DNA from: an uncultured Collinsella sp.
GTDB taxonomy: Bacteria; Actinomycetota; Coriobacteriia; Coriobacteriales; Coriobacteriaceae
Assembly: GCA_902479065.1 (NCBI GenBank)
Contig: CABSNM010000007.1
Location: forward strand, 20,976 to 84,975
Direction: 5' to 3'
Length of the DNA stretch: 64,000 nucleotides
Part shown: piece after piece, positions 21,806-30,179 of the stretch
Layout: each line of letters opens with the position of its first letter
Numbering within the stretch: position 1 is the stretch's first letter
Notes under the pieces: model-generated
Told to the model about the DNA's origin: nothing
The model's database searches: none
The model's input: only the letters and a program-made list of their open reading frames with translations
Translations under genes and position numbers: made by a program

Positions 21806-22195
21806 TTACAGTTCTTGCGCCTCGGCGGCGATCTTAGCAGCGGCATCGCGGGCGCGCATCATATCCGCTGCACGCTTGTCGAGCACCTTGATCTGGCTAG
21901 TCAGCATGACTGCATCGACCACACCCCAGATCACCAGGCCCGTAGAGATCGAAAACCCAAGCGCACCAACTGTACCACGAAGGCGCGAACAGATTGCCGC
22001 GACAAGGGCGGAGATGACAACCATCTTGATAAACGAGCCGCGGCGTTCGCGAATCGTGCGGGCCTGCGTCACATAGGCAATGCGCGCCGCCTCGGACGCC
22101 TCAGAGCGCATCTGGGCCTCGCGGGCGATCGCAGCCGCCTCGCCAGAAACTCCGGCACTCATGAGCGCGCACTCCGTCGCGTGTTTGTCGAGCAT
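21806..22195 (-). CDS. Small membrane protein of unknown function
   Basis: 129 residues: a charged Ala/Arg/Glu-rich N-terminal helix (about 1-55), one or two hydrophobic segments (about 57-98, MVVISALVAAIC and ALGFSISTGLVIWGVVDAVML), and a charged C-terminal helix. No family recognised. Its ATG immediately follows the stop of the upstream DUF151 gene with no gap, so it is translationally coupled. Confidence 0.7.
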   Translation of the reverse strand: MLDKHATECALMSAGVSGEAAAIAREAQMRSEASEAARIAYVTQARTIRERRGSFIKMVVISALVAAICSRLRGTVGALGFSISTGLVIWGVVDAVMLTSQIKVLDKRAADMMRARDAAAKIAAEAQEL

Positions 22196-22696
22196 TTAAA
22201 AATCATCGGGCGAGAGCGTGTGGACGAACTCATCGAACTTTTCGAACTCTTGCTCGTCGTCGACTTCCTCGGCGTGCGGCGAGACGGTGCCCAAGCGATT
22301 CATGATGTCGTCTTCAACGAACATGGGGGCATTACTGCGTACGGCGAGGGCGATGGCGTCGCTCGGACGCGCATCGATCTTATGCTCGTTGCCATCGGCC
22401 AACACGACAACCGTCGCGTAAAACACGGGCGGCTCAGCGCGGACGATTTCGACGCGCTCGAGCTTGGCACCCAGGGCGCCAACAGTATCGAGCAACAGGT
22501 CATGGGTAATCGGGCGCTCGGCGCGGCCGCTATCGATGCCGCGGCTAATGGCCGCAGCTTCAAACGAGCCGGTCTGGATGGAGAGGGAGCGCAGCGGCGC
22601 GGGGGAATCCGACTTGCTGCAGCGCTCGCGAAGCACAATAAGCGATGGCACGGGACCGGCGGCCATGACGATGGTCTCTATGTCGACACGAACCAT
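22196..22696 (-). CDS. Bifunctional nuclease (BFN/DUF151) domain protein
   Basis: The 166-residue product fits the DUF151 family, one plant member of which was reported as a nuclease. Signature segments are visible: PSLIVLRE, the middle FYATVVV and KIDARPSDAIALAVRSNAPMFV, the best-conserved block. The start MVRVDIETI at 22696 is set by GGAGGT 5 bases upstream. It heads a three-gene unit with two small unknown proteins. A plausible minus-strand promoter (TTGTGT, 18 bases, TAGTAT) lies at 22753-22782. Biological role in bacteria is uncertain. Confidence 0.88.
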   Translation of the reverse strand: MVRVDIETIVMAAGPVPSLIVLRERCSKSDSPAPLRSLSIQTGSFEAAAISRGIDSGRAERPITHDLLLDTVGALGAKLERVEIVRAEPPVFYATVVVLADGNEHKIDARPSDAIALAVRSNAPMFVEDDIMNRLGTVSPHAEEVDDEQEFEKFDEFVHTLSPDDF

Positions 22697-22752
22697 GGAA
22701 CACCTCCGGTACGTAGCGGTTAACACGCGGCGGCCCGCCGCGTTGAATAGCT

Positions 22753-22782
22753 ATACTACCCAAACTTTCGCGCAGCACACAA
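22753..22782 (-). promoter_or_regulatory. Candidate promoter of the DUF151 operon
   Basis: Minus strand TTGTGT (22777-22782), 18-base spacer, TAGTAT (22753-22758). Confidence 0.45.
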
Positions 22783-22837
22783 AATCAAAGTAGTTAATTT
22801 GGGACAGAGCTTTTTTGACTACCTTCTGTGGCTAAGA

Positions 22838-22870
22838 AAAAAGCCTCGAGGCAATTGCCCCGAGGCTTTT
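22838..22870 (-). terminator. Terminator of the Ile-Ala tRNA unit
   Basis: AAAAGCCTCGGGG/CCTCGAGGCTTTT-type stem around CAATTG, followed by TTTTTTCT on the minus strand. Confidence 0.85.
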
Positions 22871-22881
22871 AACAGTTTTGA

Positions 22882-22958
22882 TGGTGGACCTGACAAGATT
22901 CGAACTTGTGACCTCCCGGTTATCAGCCGGACGCTCTAACCAACTGAGCTACAGGTCC
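22882..22958 (-). tRNA. tRNA-Ile (anticodon GAT), copy 1
   Basis: Acceptor GGACCTG/CAGGTCC, D-arm GCTCAGTTGGTTAGAGC, anticodon loop CTGATAA, T-arm with GTTCGAATC and encoded CCA. Identical to the copy at 23106-23182. Confidence 0.96.
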
Positions 22959-22962
22959 ATCA

Positions 22963-23038
22963 TGGTGGAGGTTAGGGGGATCGAACCCCTGACCTCAGGC
23001 TTGCAAAGCCCGCGCTCTCCCAGCTGAGCTAAACCCCC
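22963..23038 (-). tRNA. tRNA-Ala (anticodon TGC)
   Basis: Acceptor GGGGGTT/AACCTCC, anticodon loop TTTGCAA, T-arm AGGGGTTCGATCCCCC and encoded CCA. Four bases separate it from the downstream tRNA-Ile. Confidence 0.96.
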
Positions 23039-23049
23039 ACGGAGACAGT

Positions 23050-23094
23050 AATAAACACCCCAGCGGCGACTCGGCTCTCGCTGGGGTGTTTATT
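23050..23094 (-). terminator. Terminator-like hairpin inside the tRNA cluster
   Basis: A 16-bp stem (AATAAACACCCCAGCG paired with CGCTGGGGTGTTTATT) lies between the upstream tRNA-Ile and tRNA-Ala. Its minus-strand exit carries only TTTATTACT. Confidence 0.7.
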
Positions 23095-23105
23095 GCGAAA
23101 GAAAG

Positions 23106-23182
23106 TGGTGGACCTGACAAGATTCGAACTTGTGACCTCCCGGTTATCAGCCGGACGCTCTAACCAACTGAGCTACAGGTCC
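23106..23182 (-). tRNA. tRNA-Ile (anticodon GAT), copy 2
   Basis: Same sequence as copy 1 including encoded CCA; first gene of the cluster, directly behind a good promoter. Confidence 0.96.
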
Positions 23183-23196
23183 ATCGCGCAAGGGAT

Positions 23197-23226
23197 ATAT
23201 TAGACGAGTCGTTACGCGCGCGTCAA
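23197..23226 (-). promoter_or_regulatory. Promoter of the Ile-Ala-Ile tRNA cluster
   Basis: Minus strand TTGACG (23221-23226), 18-base spacer, TAATAT (23197-23202), 14 bases before the tRNA. Confidence 0.7.
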
Positions 23227-23229
23227 CAA

Positions 23230-23415
23230 CTTTTTTGAAAATCTTTGGAGGGGTTCGCCCCGGCCGCCCGGCGGCATATGAAGTCGCCTGCTCGGACAGT
23301 CCTGACTCGCACGGAGAGCACATTAAGTGCTCTCCGGCTCGTGCGGAACTCGCGATCGACTTCATATGCCGCCGGGCGGCCGGGGCGAACGCGGGTCCCT
23401 AGGTTTTCAAAAAAG
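23230..23415. repeat. Nested long inverted repeat downstream of gyrA
   Basis: A 34-bp perfect inverted repeat (23253-23286 with 23357-23390) is enclosed by an outer arm pair (CTTTTTTGAAAA near 23230 with TTTTCAAAAAAG near 23405) and contains an inner hairpin GGAGAGCAC-ATTAA-GTGCTCTCC (about 23313-23335). The whole fills the gap between the tRNA promoter and the gyrA stop. No coding frame is supported. Confidence 0.85.
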
Positions 23416-23482
23416 CGGTCGGCGCGCAGGTGCGCCGACCGCCGATATATGGGGTCTGATAATTTTTACCAGCTAGGGCCTC

Positions 23483-26224
23483 TTACTCGTCTAGGAGATC
23501 TTCTGGCATGTCGTTGCCGTCGCCTAGATCGACAGGGGTTTCTTCGGGGGCAGAGCCATCTTCTGTGGCTTCGCCTTCGGGTTTCTCTTTGGCGGCTGTC
23601 ATGCGGGCTACGGCGCAGATGCGGTCGTTGTCGTCGACGGTCATCATCTTGACGCCCTGGGTGGCGCGGCCGGTCTGGCTGATCTCGTCGGTCTTGACGC
23701 GAATGACCGTCGCGCCCTCCGTCACGATGAACAGCTCGTGCTGTGGGCCCACCGTCTTCATGGCCGCAAGGTTACCCTTACGCTCGGTCATTTGGATGGT
23801 GTAGACGCCCTGGCCGCCGCGATTCTGCTCCGGGTAGTCCGCGACCGGCGTGCGCTTGCCGTAGCCGCGCTCGGTGATGACGAACAGATCGCCGTTGCCG
23901 TTAGTGACTTCCATGCCCAGAACGCTCACGCCGTCCTTCATACCAATACCGCGAACGCCGCTGGTATCGCGGCCGGTGGCGCGCACCTGCTCCTCGGAGA
24001 ACATGATCGCCTTGCCCGCGGTGGTGGCCAGGATAATCTTGTCGCCCTCGCGCACGCGGCGCACGTTCAGCAGCGCGTCGTCGTCACGCAGGTTGATAGC
24101 GATCAGGCCGTCGCGACGGCTGCGGTCATATGCGCTCATCACGGTCTTCTTGACCATGCCGCTCTTGGTGGCAAACATCAGGTACTCGTCGGCTGGGAAC
24201 TCGCGGCAGCTGATGACGCTCGCGATCTTCTCGCCCTCCTCGAAGGGCAGCAGGTTGACGATCGCGGTACCGCGCGCCTGGCGCGTACCCACCGGCAGCT
24301 CGTGCACCTTCAGGCGATAGACCTTGCCCTTGCTCGAGAAGAACAGCACGTACTCGTGCGTGGACGCGATGAACATCTCGTCGATGACGTCGTCCTCTTT
24401 GAGGTTGACGCCCGACACGCCCTTGCCACCGCGCTTTTGGGCACGGTAGGCGGCCACCGGGATACGCTTAACGTAGCCGGTGTGGGTGATGGTCACGACC
24501 ATATCCTCGTCGGCGATGAGGTCCTCGACATCCAGGTCCTTCTCAACCTGGCTGATCTCGGTGCGGCGCTTGTCGCCGAACTTCTTGGAGATCTCGCGCA
24601 TCTCTTCCTTGATGACGCCCAGGATCTTCTCCTCATGCGCCAGCAGGTCCTCGTAGTAGGCGATGGCGCGGCGCAGGCCGTCCAACTCTTCCTGAATCTT
24701 GTCGCGCTCCAGGCCGGTCAGGCGGCGCAACTTCATCTCGAGGATGGCCGTGGTCTGCTCGGGCGTAAAGCCAAAGCGCTCGATCAAGCGGCTGCTGGCC
24801 TCGGAGTCGGTCTGCGAGGAGCGGATGATGCTAATGACCTCGTCAATATGGTCGAGAGCCATAAGATAACCCTCGAGGATATGCGCGCGGGCTTGGGCCT
24901 TCTTAAGGTCGAAGCGGGTGCGGCGAGTGACGACGTCGACCTGGTGGTCGATGTAGTGCTGCAGCATCTCACGCAGGCTCAGGCATTTGGGAACGCCGTT
25001 GACGAGCGCCAGGTTGTTGGCGCCAAAGGTCGTCTGCAGCGAGGTGTACTTATACAGGTTGTTGAGCACGACCTGCGGAATGACGCCCTTCTTGAGCTCG
25101 ATAACCAGACGGATGCCCTTCTGGTTGGACTCATCGCGCATATCCGAGATACCCTCGATGCGCTTGTCGTTGACAAGCTGGGCGATCTTCTCCTGCAGGG
25201 TGCCCTTGTTGACCATGTAGGGAATCTCGGTAAAGACCAGGCGGCTGCGGCCGGTCTTGGTGGACTCCACGTGTGCCTTGGCACGCACGGTAATGGAGCC
25301 GCGGCCGGTCTCGTAGCTCTGCTTAATGCCGGCGCTGCCCATGACGATGGCGCCGGTGGGGAAGTCCGGACCGGGCATGATCTGCATGAGCTCGTCGACG
25401 GTGGCGTCGGGGTTGTCGATCAGGTAGCAGGTGGCCTCAATCGCCTCGGTGAGGTTGTGCGGGGCGATGTTGGTGGCCATGCCGACGGCGATGCCCTGGC
25501 TGCCGTTGACCAGCAGGTTGGGGAAGCGCGCAGGCAGCGCCACGGGCTCGGCGAGCGATTCGTCGTAGTTGGGCTGCCAGTCGACGGTATCCTTCTGCAG
25601 GTCGCGCAGCAGTTCCATGGCGGGCTTTGCCAGGCGGCTCTCGGTGTAACGCATGGCTGCCGCGCCGTCGCCGTCGATGTTACCGAAGTTGCCATGACCG
25701 TCGATGAGCGGCGTGCGCATGGAGAACCACTGTGCCAGGCGGACCATGGCCTCGTAGACCGCAAAGTCACCGTGCGGGTGGTACTTACCGATAACTTCGC
25801 CGACCGTCCACGCCGACTTCTTGTGCGGGCGGTTGGGGTAGATGCCGCTCTCGTTCATCGCGTACAGGATGCGGCGGTGCACCGGCTTTAAGCCGTCGCG
25901 CACGTCCGGCAGGGCGCGCGCCGTGATGACCGACATCGAATACTCGATAAACGACTGCTTCATCTCGCGACCGAACTCCGAAATCTGGAGCTGGCCGCCG
26001 TTGATATCCTCGCCGGCCGAGGCGCCCCGGTCGACTTCGCCAAAACTCTCCTCGAGCTCGCCGTCGTCATCCTCTTCCTCGTCATCATCGACATCGGGGT
26101 TATAGGCGTCCGGGTCGCCGTCCTCGCCCTGCTCAGCACGGGCAAGCAGGCGCTTCAGATCGTCGGGCATGCCGGCATCGCCGGCCTCGTCCATACCCCC
26201 GTTATTGTTGATATCGTCTGCCAC
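23483..26224 (-). CDS. gyrA: DNA gyrase subunit A
   Basis: GyrA is the DNA-cutting subunit of gyrase. The 913-residue product has the breakage-reunion domain (ALPDVRDGLKPVHRRILY), catalytic Tyr193 in AAAMRYTESRL, and a C-terminal beta-pinwheel with the GyrA box QKRGGKGV. The start is GTG at 26224 behind GAGGAGG. Two oddities: an acidic N-terminal extension of about 70 residues (D/E-rich around 45-65) that the E. coli enzyme lacks, and HPHGDFAVYE in the quinolone region, with Phe154 at the position of E. coli Ser83 and Glu158 at Asp87 (offset 71, fixed by the catalytic Tyr). The extreme C-terminus is also acidic. gyrB lies just upstream, separated by an inverted-repeat element. Confidence 0.97.
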   Translation of the reverse strand: MADDINNNGGMDEAGDAGMPDDLKRLLARAEQGEDGDPDAYNPDVDDDEEEDDDGELEESFGEVDRGASAGEDINGGQLQISEFGREMKQSFIEYSMSVITARALPDVRDGLKPVHRRILYAMNESGIYPNRPHKKSAWTVGEVIGKYHPHGDFAVYEAMVRLAQWFSMRTPLIDGHGNFGNIDGDGAAAMRYTESRLAKPAMELLRDLQKDTVDWQPNYDESLAEPVALPARFPNLLVNGSQGIAVGMATNIAPHNLTEAIEATCYLIDNPDATVDELMQIMPGPDFPTGAIVMGSAGIKQSYETGRGSITVRAKAHVESTKTGRSRLVFTEIPYMVNKGTLQEKIAQLVNDKRIEGISDMRDESNQKGIRLVIELKKGVIPQVVLNNLYKYTSLQTTFGANNLALVNGVPKCLSLREMLQHYIDHQVDVVTRRTRFDLKKAQARAHILEGYLMALDHIDEVISIIRSSQTDSEASSRLIERFGFTPEQTTAILEMKLRRLTGLERDKIQEELDGLRRAIAYYEDLLAHEEKILGVIKEEMREISKKFGDKRRTEISQVEKDLDVEDLIADEDMVVTITHTGYVKRIPVAAYRAQKRGGKGVSGVNLKEDDVIDEMFIASTHEYVLFFSSKGKVYRLKVHELPVGTRQARGTAIVNLLPFEEGEKIASVISCREFPADEYLMFATKSGMVKKTVMSAYDRSRRDGLIAINLRDDDALLNVRRVREGDKIILATTAGKAIMFSEEQVRATGRDTSGVRGIGMKDGVSVLGMEVTNGNGDLFVITERGYGKRTPVADYPEQNRGGQGVYTIQMTERKGNLAAMKTVGPQHELFIVTEGATVIRVKTDEISQTGRATQGVKMMTVDDNDRICAVARMTAAKEKPEGEATEDGSAPEETPVDLGDGNDMPEDLLDE

Positions 26225-26271
26225 GTTACCTCCTCATGGTTTGCGTGGTCCATTAGTTCCCTACCACGGAG

Positions 26272-26374
26272 ACGGCTTTTCCAGGTGCCGCAGATTCGCC
26301 CGAAAGAGGAGGGAAGCGTACTTGGGTACGCGACCGACGATTGAGGGCGAAGGTGCGGTGGCTGGGAAAGCCGC
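26272..26374. repeat. Intergenic inverted-repeat element, copy 2 of a 2-copy family
   Basis: Arms CGGCTTTTCCAGG... (from about 26272) and ...GCTGGGAAAGCCG (to about 26373) form a long imperfect stem around a central GCGTAC-TTGG-GTACGC hairpin. Core 26301-26345 matches copy 1 (9275-9319) at 39 of 45 positions. It lies between gyrB and gyrA and ends a few bases before the gyrB stop. Confidence 0.8.
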
Positions 26375-26379
26375 GGGGA

Positions 26380-28410
26380 TTAGGCATCCAAGAATCGTGC
26401 GTCATGCGCGTGTTTTTCAATGTACTCGCGGCGATAGCCGACCTCGGAACCCATGAGCTCGCGCACGGCGCGGTCCGCCACCACGGCGTCCTCGATCGAC
26501 ACGCGCTGCAGGATGCGGGTCTTGGGGTCCATCGTCGTCGAGGCAAGCTGCTTGGGGTCCATCTCGCCCAGGCCCTTGTAGCGCTGGACGGTATAGCCCT
26601 TGCGCTTCTTGGTGATCTTGCCGTCCTTGGCCCTGCCGTCCTCGTCGTTATCGTCGGGGTTCAGGCCCAGACTCTGGATGGTATCGCGCAGGATCTCGTC
26701 TTCGGGCTGGCGGCCGTTGGGATACACGTAGTGGATCTTGTTGCGCACCTTAATGCCAAAGATGGGCGGGCAGGCAACATAGACGTAGCCGGCATCGATC
26801 AGCGGACGCATGTACTTGTAGAAGAACGTCAGCAGCAGGATGCGGATATGCGCGCCGTCGACGTCTGCATCGGTCATGATGATGATCTTGTGGTAGCGCG
26901 CCTTGGTGATATCGAAGTCGCCGCCGTCGCCGGCACTCGTCGTGACGCCGCAGCCGATCGCGGTAATCAATGACTGGATGGTGTCACTCGAGAACGCGCG
27001 ATGGTCACCAACGCGTTCGACGTTCAAAATCTTGCCGCGCAGGGGCAGAATCGCCTGGATGTCTCGGCGACGGCCGTCCTTGGCCGAACCGCCTGCCGAG
27101 TCACCCTCTACGATGAAGAGCTCGGTCAGCTCGGCATCGCGCACCGAGCAGTCGGCGAGCTTACCGGGCAGGGACGCCGTCTCGAGCAGGCTCTTGCGAC
27201 GGGTCGCTTCGCGCGCCTTGCGGGCGGCGTTGCGGGCCTTGCATGCCTGCTGGGCCTTCTTGACGATCTCGCGAGCGGGCTTGGGATGCTCCTCGAGGTA
27301 ATCGGCGAGGCCGTCGGTCACGATCTTGAGCGTCAGCGCGCGCATATAGGAGCTGCCGAGCTTGGCCTTGGTCTGGCCCTCAAATTGCGGGTCGGGCAGC
27401 TTGACCGAGATAACGGCCGAAAGGCCCTCGCGCACATCGTCGCCGGTCAGGTTGGCGTCTTTTTCCTTGAGCAGGTTCTGTTTGCGCGCGTAGTCGTTGA
27501 TCACACGGGTGAGCGCGGTGCGGAAGCCCTCAAGGTGCATGCCGCCCTCGGGGGTGTAGATGTCGTTGGCAAACGACATGACGTTCTCGCCGTAACCGCT
27601 ATTCCACTGCAGGGAAACCTCAACCTCGCCCATCTTGGTCACAGGCGCGTCCGGATCCGATTTGCCCTCGATGTAGATGGGCTCCTTAAAGGCCTCGGGG
27701 ACGTCCTTGCCCTCGTTGAGGAACTTGACGAAGTCGATGATGCCGCCCTCGTAGCAAAACTCCTCCACGTGGGGAGTCGCCTCGCGCTCGTCGGTCAGCA
27801 CGATTTTGAGGTTCTTATTGAGGAACGCCGTCTCCTGCAGACGGTTGTGCAGCGTATCGAAATCGTAGATGCAGGTCTCGAAGATCTCGTCGTCGGGCCA
27901 GAAGGTGACGGTGGTGCCCGTCGAATCCGAGGTGCCCACGACCTCCATCTTCTTGACGGTCTTGCCGCGCGAGAACTCCATCTCGTAGGTGTTGCCGTCG
28001 CGACGAACCTGAACGACCACGCGCTTGGACAGTGCGTTGACGACGGAGATGCCTACGCCGTGCAGACCGCCCGAGACCTTATAGGCCGAGTTATCGAACT
28101 TACCGCCGGCGTGCAAGATCGTCATGACGACCTCGAGCGTCGGGATCTTTTTAACAGGGTGCTCGTCGACGGGGATGCCGCGCCCGTTGTCGACGACCGT
28201 GATGGAGTTGTCGGCGTGGACCGTCACCTGGATCTCGGTGCAGAAACCGGCCATGGCCTCATCGACGGAGTTGTCAACGATCTCCCACACCAGGTGATGC
28301 AGACCGCTGGCACTCGTCGAGCCGATATACATGCCCGGGCGCTTACGAACGGCCTCGAGACCTTCGAGAATCTTAATCTCGCCGCCATCGTAATCGTTTT
28401 CGTTTGCCAC
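26380..28410 (-). CDS. gyrB: DNA gyrase subunit B
   Basis: GyrB is the ATPase subunit driving negative supercoiling. The 676-residue product has the GHKL ATPase (EIVDNSVDEAMAGF, DNGRGIPV, GGLHGVG), transducer, and TOPRIM domain (FIVEGDSAGGSAKDGR and MTDADVDGAHI) followed by the GyrB C-terminal tail (RYKGLGEMDP). The start is GTG at 28410 because AAGGAGG ends four bases upstream; an in-frame TTG further upstream would put the binding site inside the gene. No additional 170-residue insert of the proteobacterial type is present. Confidence 0.97.
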   Translation of the reverse strand: MANENDYDGGEIKILEGLEAVRKRPGMYIGSTSASGLHHLVWEIVDNSVDEAMAGFCTEIQVTVHADNSITVVDNGRGIPVDEHPVKKIPTLEVVMTILHAGGKFDNSAYKVSGGLHGVGISVVNALSKRVVVQVRRDGNTYEMEFSRGKTVKKMEVVGTSDSTGTTVTFWPDDEIFETCIYDFDTLHNRLQETAFLNKNLKIVLTDEREATPHVEEFCYEGGIIDFVKFLNEGKDVPEAFKEPIYIEGKSDPDAPVTKMGEVEVSLQWNSGYGENVMSFANDIYTPEGGMHLEGFRTALTRVINDYARKQNLLKEKDANLTGDDVREGLSAVISVKLPDPQFEGQTKAKLGSSYMRALTLKIVTDGLADYLEEHPKPAREIVKKAQQACKARNAARKAREATRRKSLLETASLPGKLADCSVRDAELTELFIVEGDSAGGSAKDGRRRDIQAILPLRGKILNVERVGDHRAFSSDTIQSLITAIGCGVTTSAGDGGDFDITKARYHKIIIMTDADVDGAHIRILLLTFFYKYMRPLIDAGYVYVACPPIFGIKVRNKIHYVYPNGRQPEDEILRDTIQSLGLNPDDNDEDGRAKDGKITKKRKGYTVQRYKGLGEMDPKQLASTTMDPKTRILQRVSIEDAVVADRAVRELMGSEVGYRREYIEKHAHDARFLDA

Positions 28411-28458
28411 ACGTCCTCCTTCAGTCAAGAAAATGTGTACAGCCTTACTAGTTTATCG

Positions 28459-28484
28459 TAAAAAACCCCTCGGGAACGAGGGTA
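28459..28484 (-). terminator. Terminator after the dnaN-recF-dciA genes
   Basis: Minus-strand stem ACCCTCG-TTCC-CGAGGGGT followed by TTTTTT, between the DUF721 gene and gyrB. Confidence 0.75.
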
Positions 28485-28513
28485 TTTGGCTCTACAAGGC
28501 CACCAGATGCGAT

Positions 28514-29077
28514 TTAAGGCTCTTTTTTGCTTTGCACGCCCTTGGCCCACTCGGCGCTGGCTCTCATGGCGTTCTCGAGGGCCTCGCGCAGTTTTTGGTC
28601 TTCGATGGGCGCCACTTGGCACTCAATCTCGGCGCGCTCGGCCTCACTGAGGTCGGCGTGCGGAGCCGGCGGGCGCTCGGTCGTCGCCGGACGCAGGCGC
28701 TCCCTGGCGGCGGGCGGCGTGTGACCGGGCGCGGTGGTTTTGAACACCAGGCCATCCACATGCGCACCGGCGCGCTCCATGCGCGCGCGGATGATCTCGC
28801 GCAACAGCGTCATTTCCTGCGTCCACGAGGGCGAATCGAGATATACCAGCAGCTCATTGGACTCGGGCAGGTAGCGCAGGCCCGTCACATGCCGCCCCTC
28901 GCGCGTGCCCGAGCACACCGCGTTCCACGCGCGATAGACCGCGCGAGATTCCTCTGCAGCCTCCATCTGCGCGCGGCGCTCAGGCGTCGCGGCCGCCAGG
29001 ATGCGCTGACGCTCTGCGTTCAAAAATCCACTGAAGGCGACCGTTTCGCTCTCGCGCTCGTAATTAGCACGTCTCAC
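28514..29077 (-). CDS. dciA: DUF721 protein, probable DciA helicase-operator
   Basis: DciA-type proteins (DUF721) recruit or load DnaB in bacteria without DnaC or DnaI. The 187-residue product contains the DUF721 core in its first half: AVYRAWNAVCSGTREGRHVTG, then LVYLDSPSWTQEMTLLREII, matching the 'W..VG..ia.hs.p..l..G.L.v.v.s..w..eL' pattern. The second half is Pro/Arg/Glu-rich and probably flexible. The GTG start at 29077 overlaps the end of recF by 14 bases, and the position between recF and gyrB is the standard actinobacterial place for this family. Gene symbol is an inference from family and context. Confidence 0.8.
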   Translation of the reverse strand: MRRANYERESETVAFSGFLNAERQRILAAATPERRAQMEAAEESRAVYRAWNAVCSGTREGRHVTGLRYLPESNELLVYLDSPSWTQEMTLLREIIRARMERAGAHVDGLVFKTTAPGHTPPAARERLRPATTERPPAPHADLSEAERAEIECQVAPIEDQKLREALENAMRASAEWAKGVQSKKEP

Positions 29078-30170
29078 CCATGCTCACCACCCTGGCTCGA
29101 TCAAGCAGGTCATCGGTAAAATACCCCAGGTTGGTCGTGGTTATGACCGTCTGGATATCATCGCCGATCAACCGCAAAAAAGCACCGCGGCGCTCGCCGT
29201 CGAGTTCGCTCATCACGTCATCCAAAAGCAGCAGCGGAGCGGTGCCCAGGACATCGCGAGCCACGGCCACCTCCGCCACCTTCCAGGCCAAAACCAACGT
29301 TCGCTGCTGACCTTGGCTGGCAAATGAACGGGCGGAGCGGCCCGCCACGGCAAACTCAATCTCATCGCGATGCGGTCCCACCAACGTCACGCCGCGGCGA
29401 ATTTCCTCGTCGGCGCGCTCATCAAGGGCAGCCAGCATGCGCTCGTACGCCCAGCCCTTCAGCTCTTCGCGATCCTCGACCTGGGGCAAATCCCCCAGCG
29501 TGGACGTATAGGTCACGCTGGCAGCCTCGCCGGACGCCACTTGACCGTAGGCAGTGTGCACATGGCCCGCCAGCCGGTCGAGTAGGGCCAACCGGTGCAC
29601 GAGCAGGGCCGAGCCCGCGCGGGCAATCGAATCGTTCCACGCGCCGAGCATCTCGCGGCAGCACCAGGTCTCCTTAAGCAGGGCGTTACGCTGGGTCACG
29701 CAGCGCCCATAGGTGCTCGCAAGATCGGCATAGCGTGCGCTCAGTTGCATGCCAAAGTCATCGAGGGCGGCGCGGCGCACACTGGCGCCTCTCTTAACCA
29801 TGTCCAGATGGTCGGGGCAAAACAGTACGCTCGGCAGAGCCCCGCGCACACCGGCGGCAGAGCACCTCTTGCCGTTGCGGCTAAACGAGCGCTTACCGTC
29901 CTCCACGCTCAATCCCATATCAAGCACGCGGCCGTCGCCCTCGAGCCTCAGCTCGACCTTGCACGAGCCCACGCCGTCATGGACGAGCTCGGCTGCGGTC
30001 GGATGCCTAAACGAGGCGCCGCTCGTCAGCAGCTGCAGCGCCTCTATGAGATTGGTCTTTCCTGCCGCGTTGGGTCCCGCAAGTATCGTCACGCCCTCGT
30101 CCAGGGCAAGGCGATAGCTATCGAAGCTGCGGTAGTGCGCGACGGAAAGATCACGGGCGAACATGGTCAT
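29064..30170 (-). CDS. recF: DNA replication and repair protein RecF
   Basis: RecF is an SMC-like ATPase that helps load RecA at gaps. The 368-residue product has Walker A AGPNAAGKTNLIEAL (about 32-46), the ABC-type signature region SQGQQRTLVLAWK and the Walker B LLLLDDVMSELD. Length matches the family. The ATG lies 9 bases after the dnaN stop with no binding site, which suggests coupling to dnaN translation; an ATG two codons later is an alternative. Confidence 0.96.
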   Translation of the reverse strand: MTMFARDLSVAHYRSFDSYRLALDEGVTILAGPNAAGKTNLIEALQLLTSGASFRHPTAAELVHDGVGSCKVELRLEGDGRVLDMGLSVEDGKRSFSRNGKRCSAAGVRGALPSVLFCPDHLDMVKRGASVRRAALDDFGMQLSARYADLASTYGRCVTQRNALLKETWCCREMLGAWNDSIARAGSALLVHRLALLDRLAGHVHTAYGQVASGEAASVTYTSTLGDLPQVEDREELKGWAYERMLAALDERADEEIRRGVTLVGPHRDEIEFAVAGRSARSFASQGQQRTLVLAWKVAEVAVARDVLGTAPLLLLDDVMSELDGERRGAFLRLIGDDIQTVITTTNLGYFTDDLLDRARVVSMGETC

Positions 30171-30179
30171 GGCGCAGCG

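Noticed and set aside
22882..23182. An rRNA operon spacer, because of the Ile-Ala tRNA pair
   Set aside because: No 16S or 23S rRNA sequence flanks the cluster; gyrA and DUF151 genes are on either side.
23738..25891. Long antisense frame over gyrA (717 codons)
   Set aside because: Shadow of gyrA with the same low-information composition; similar frames cover gyrB, typA, dnaN and purD.
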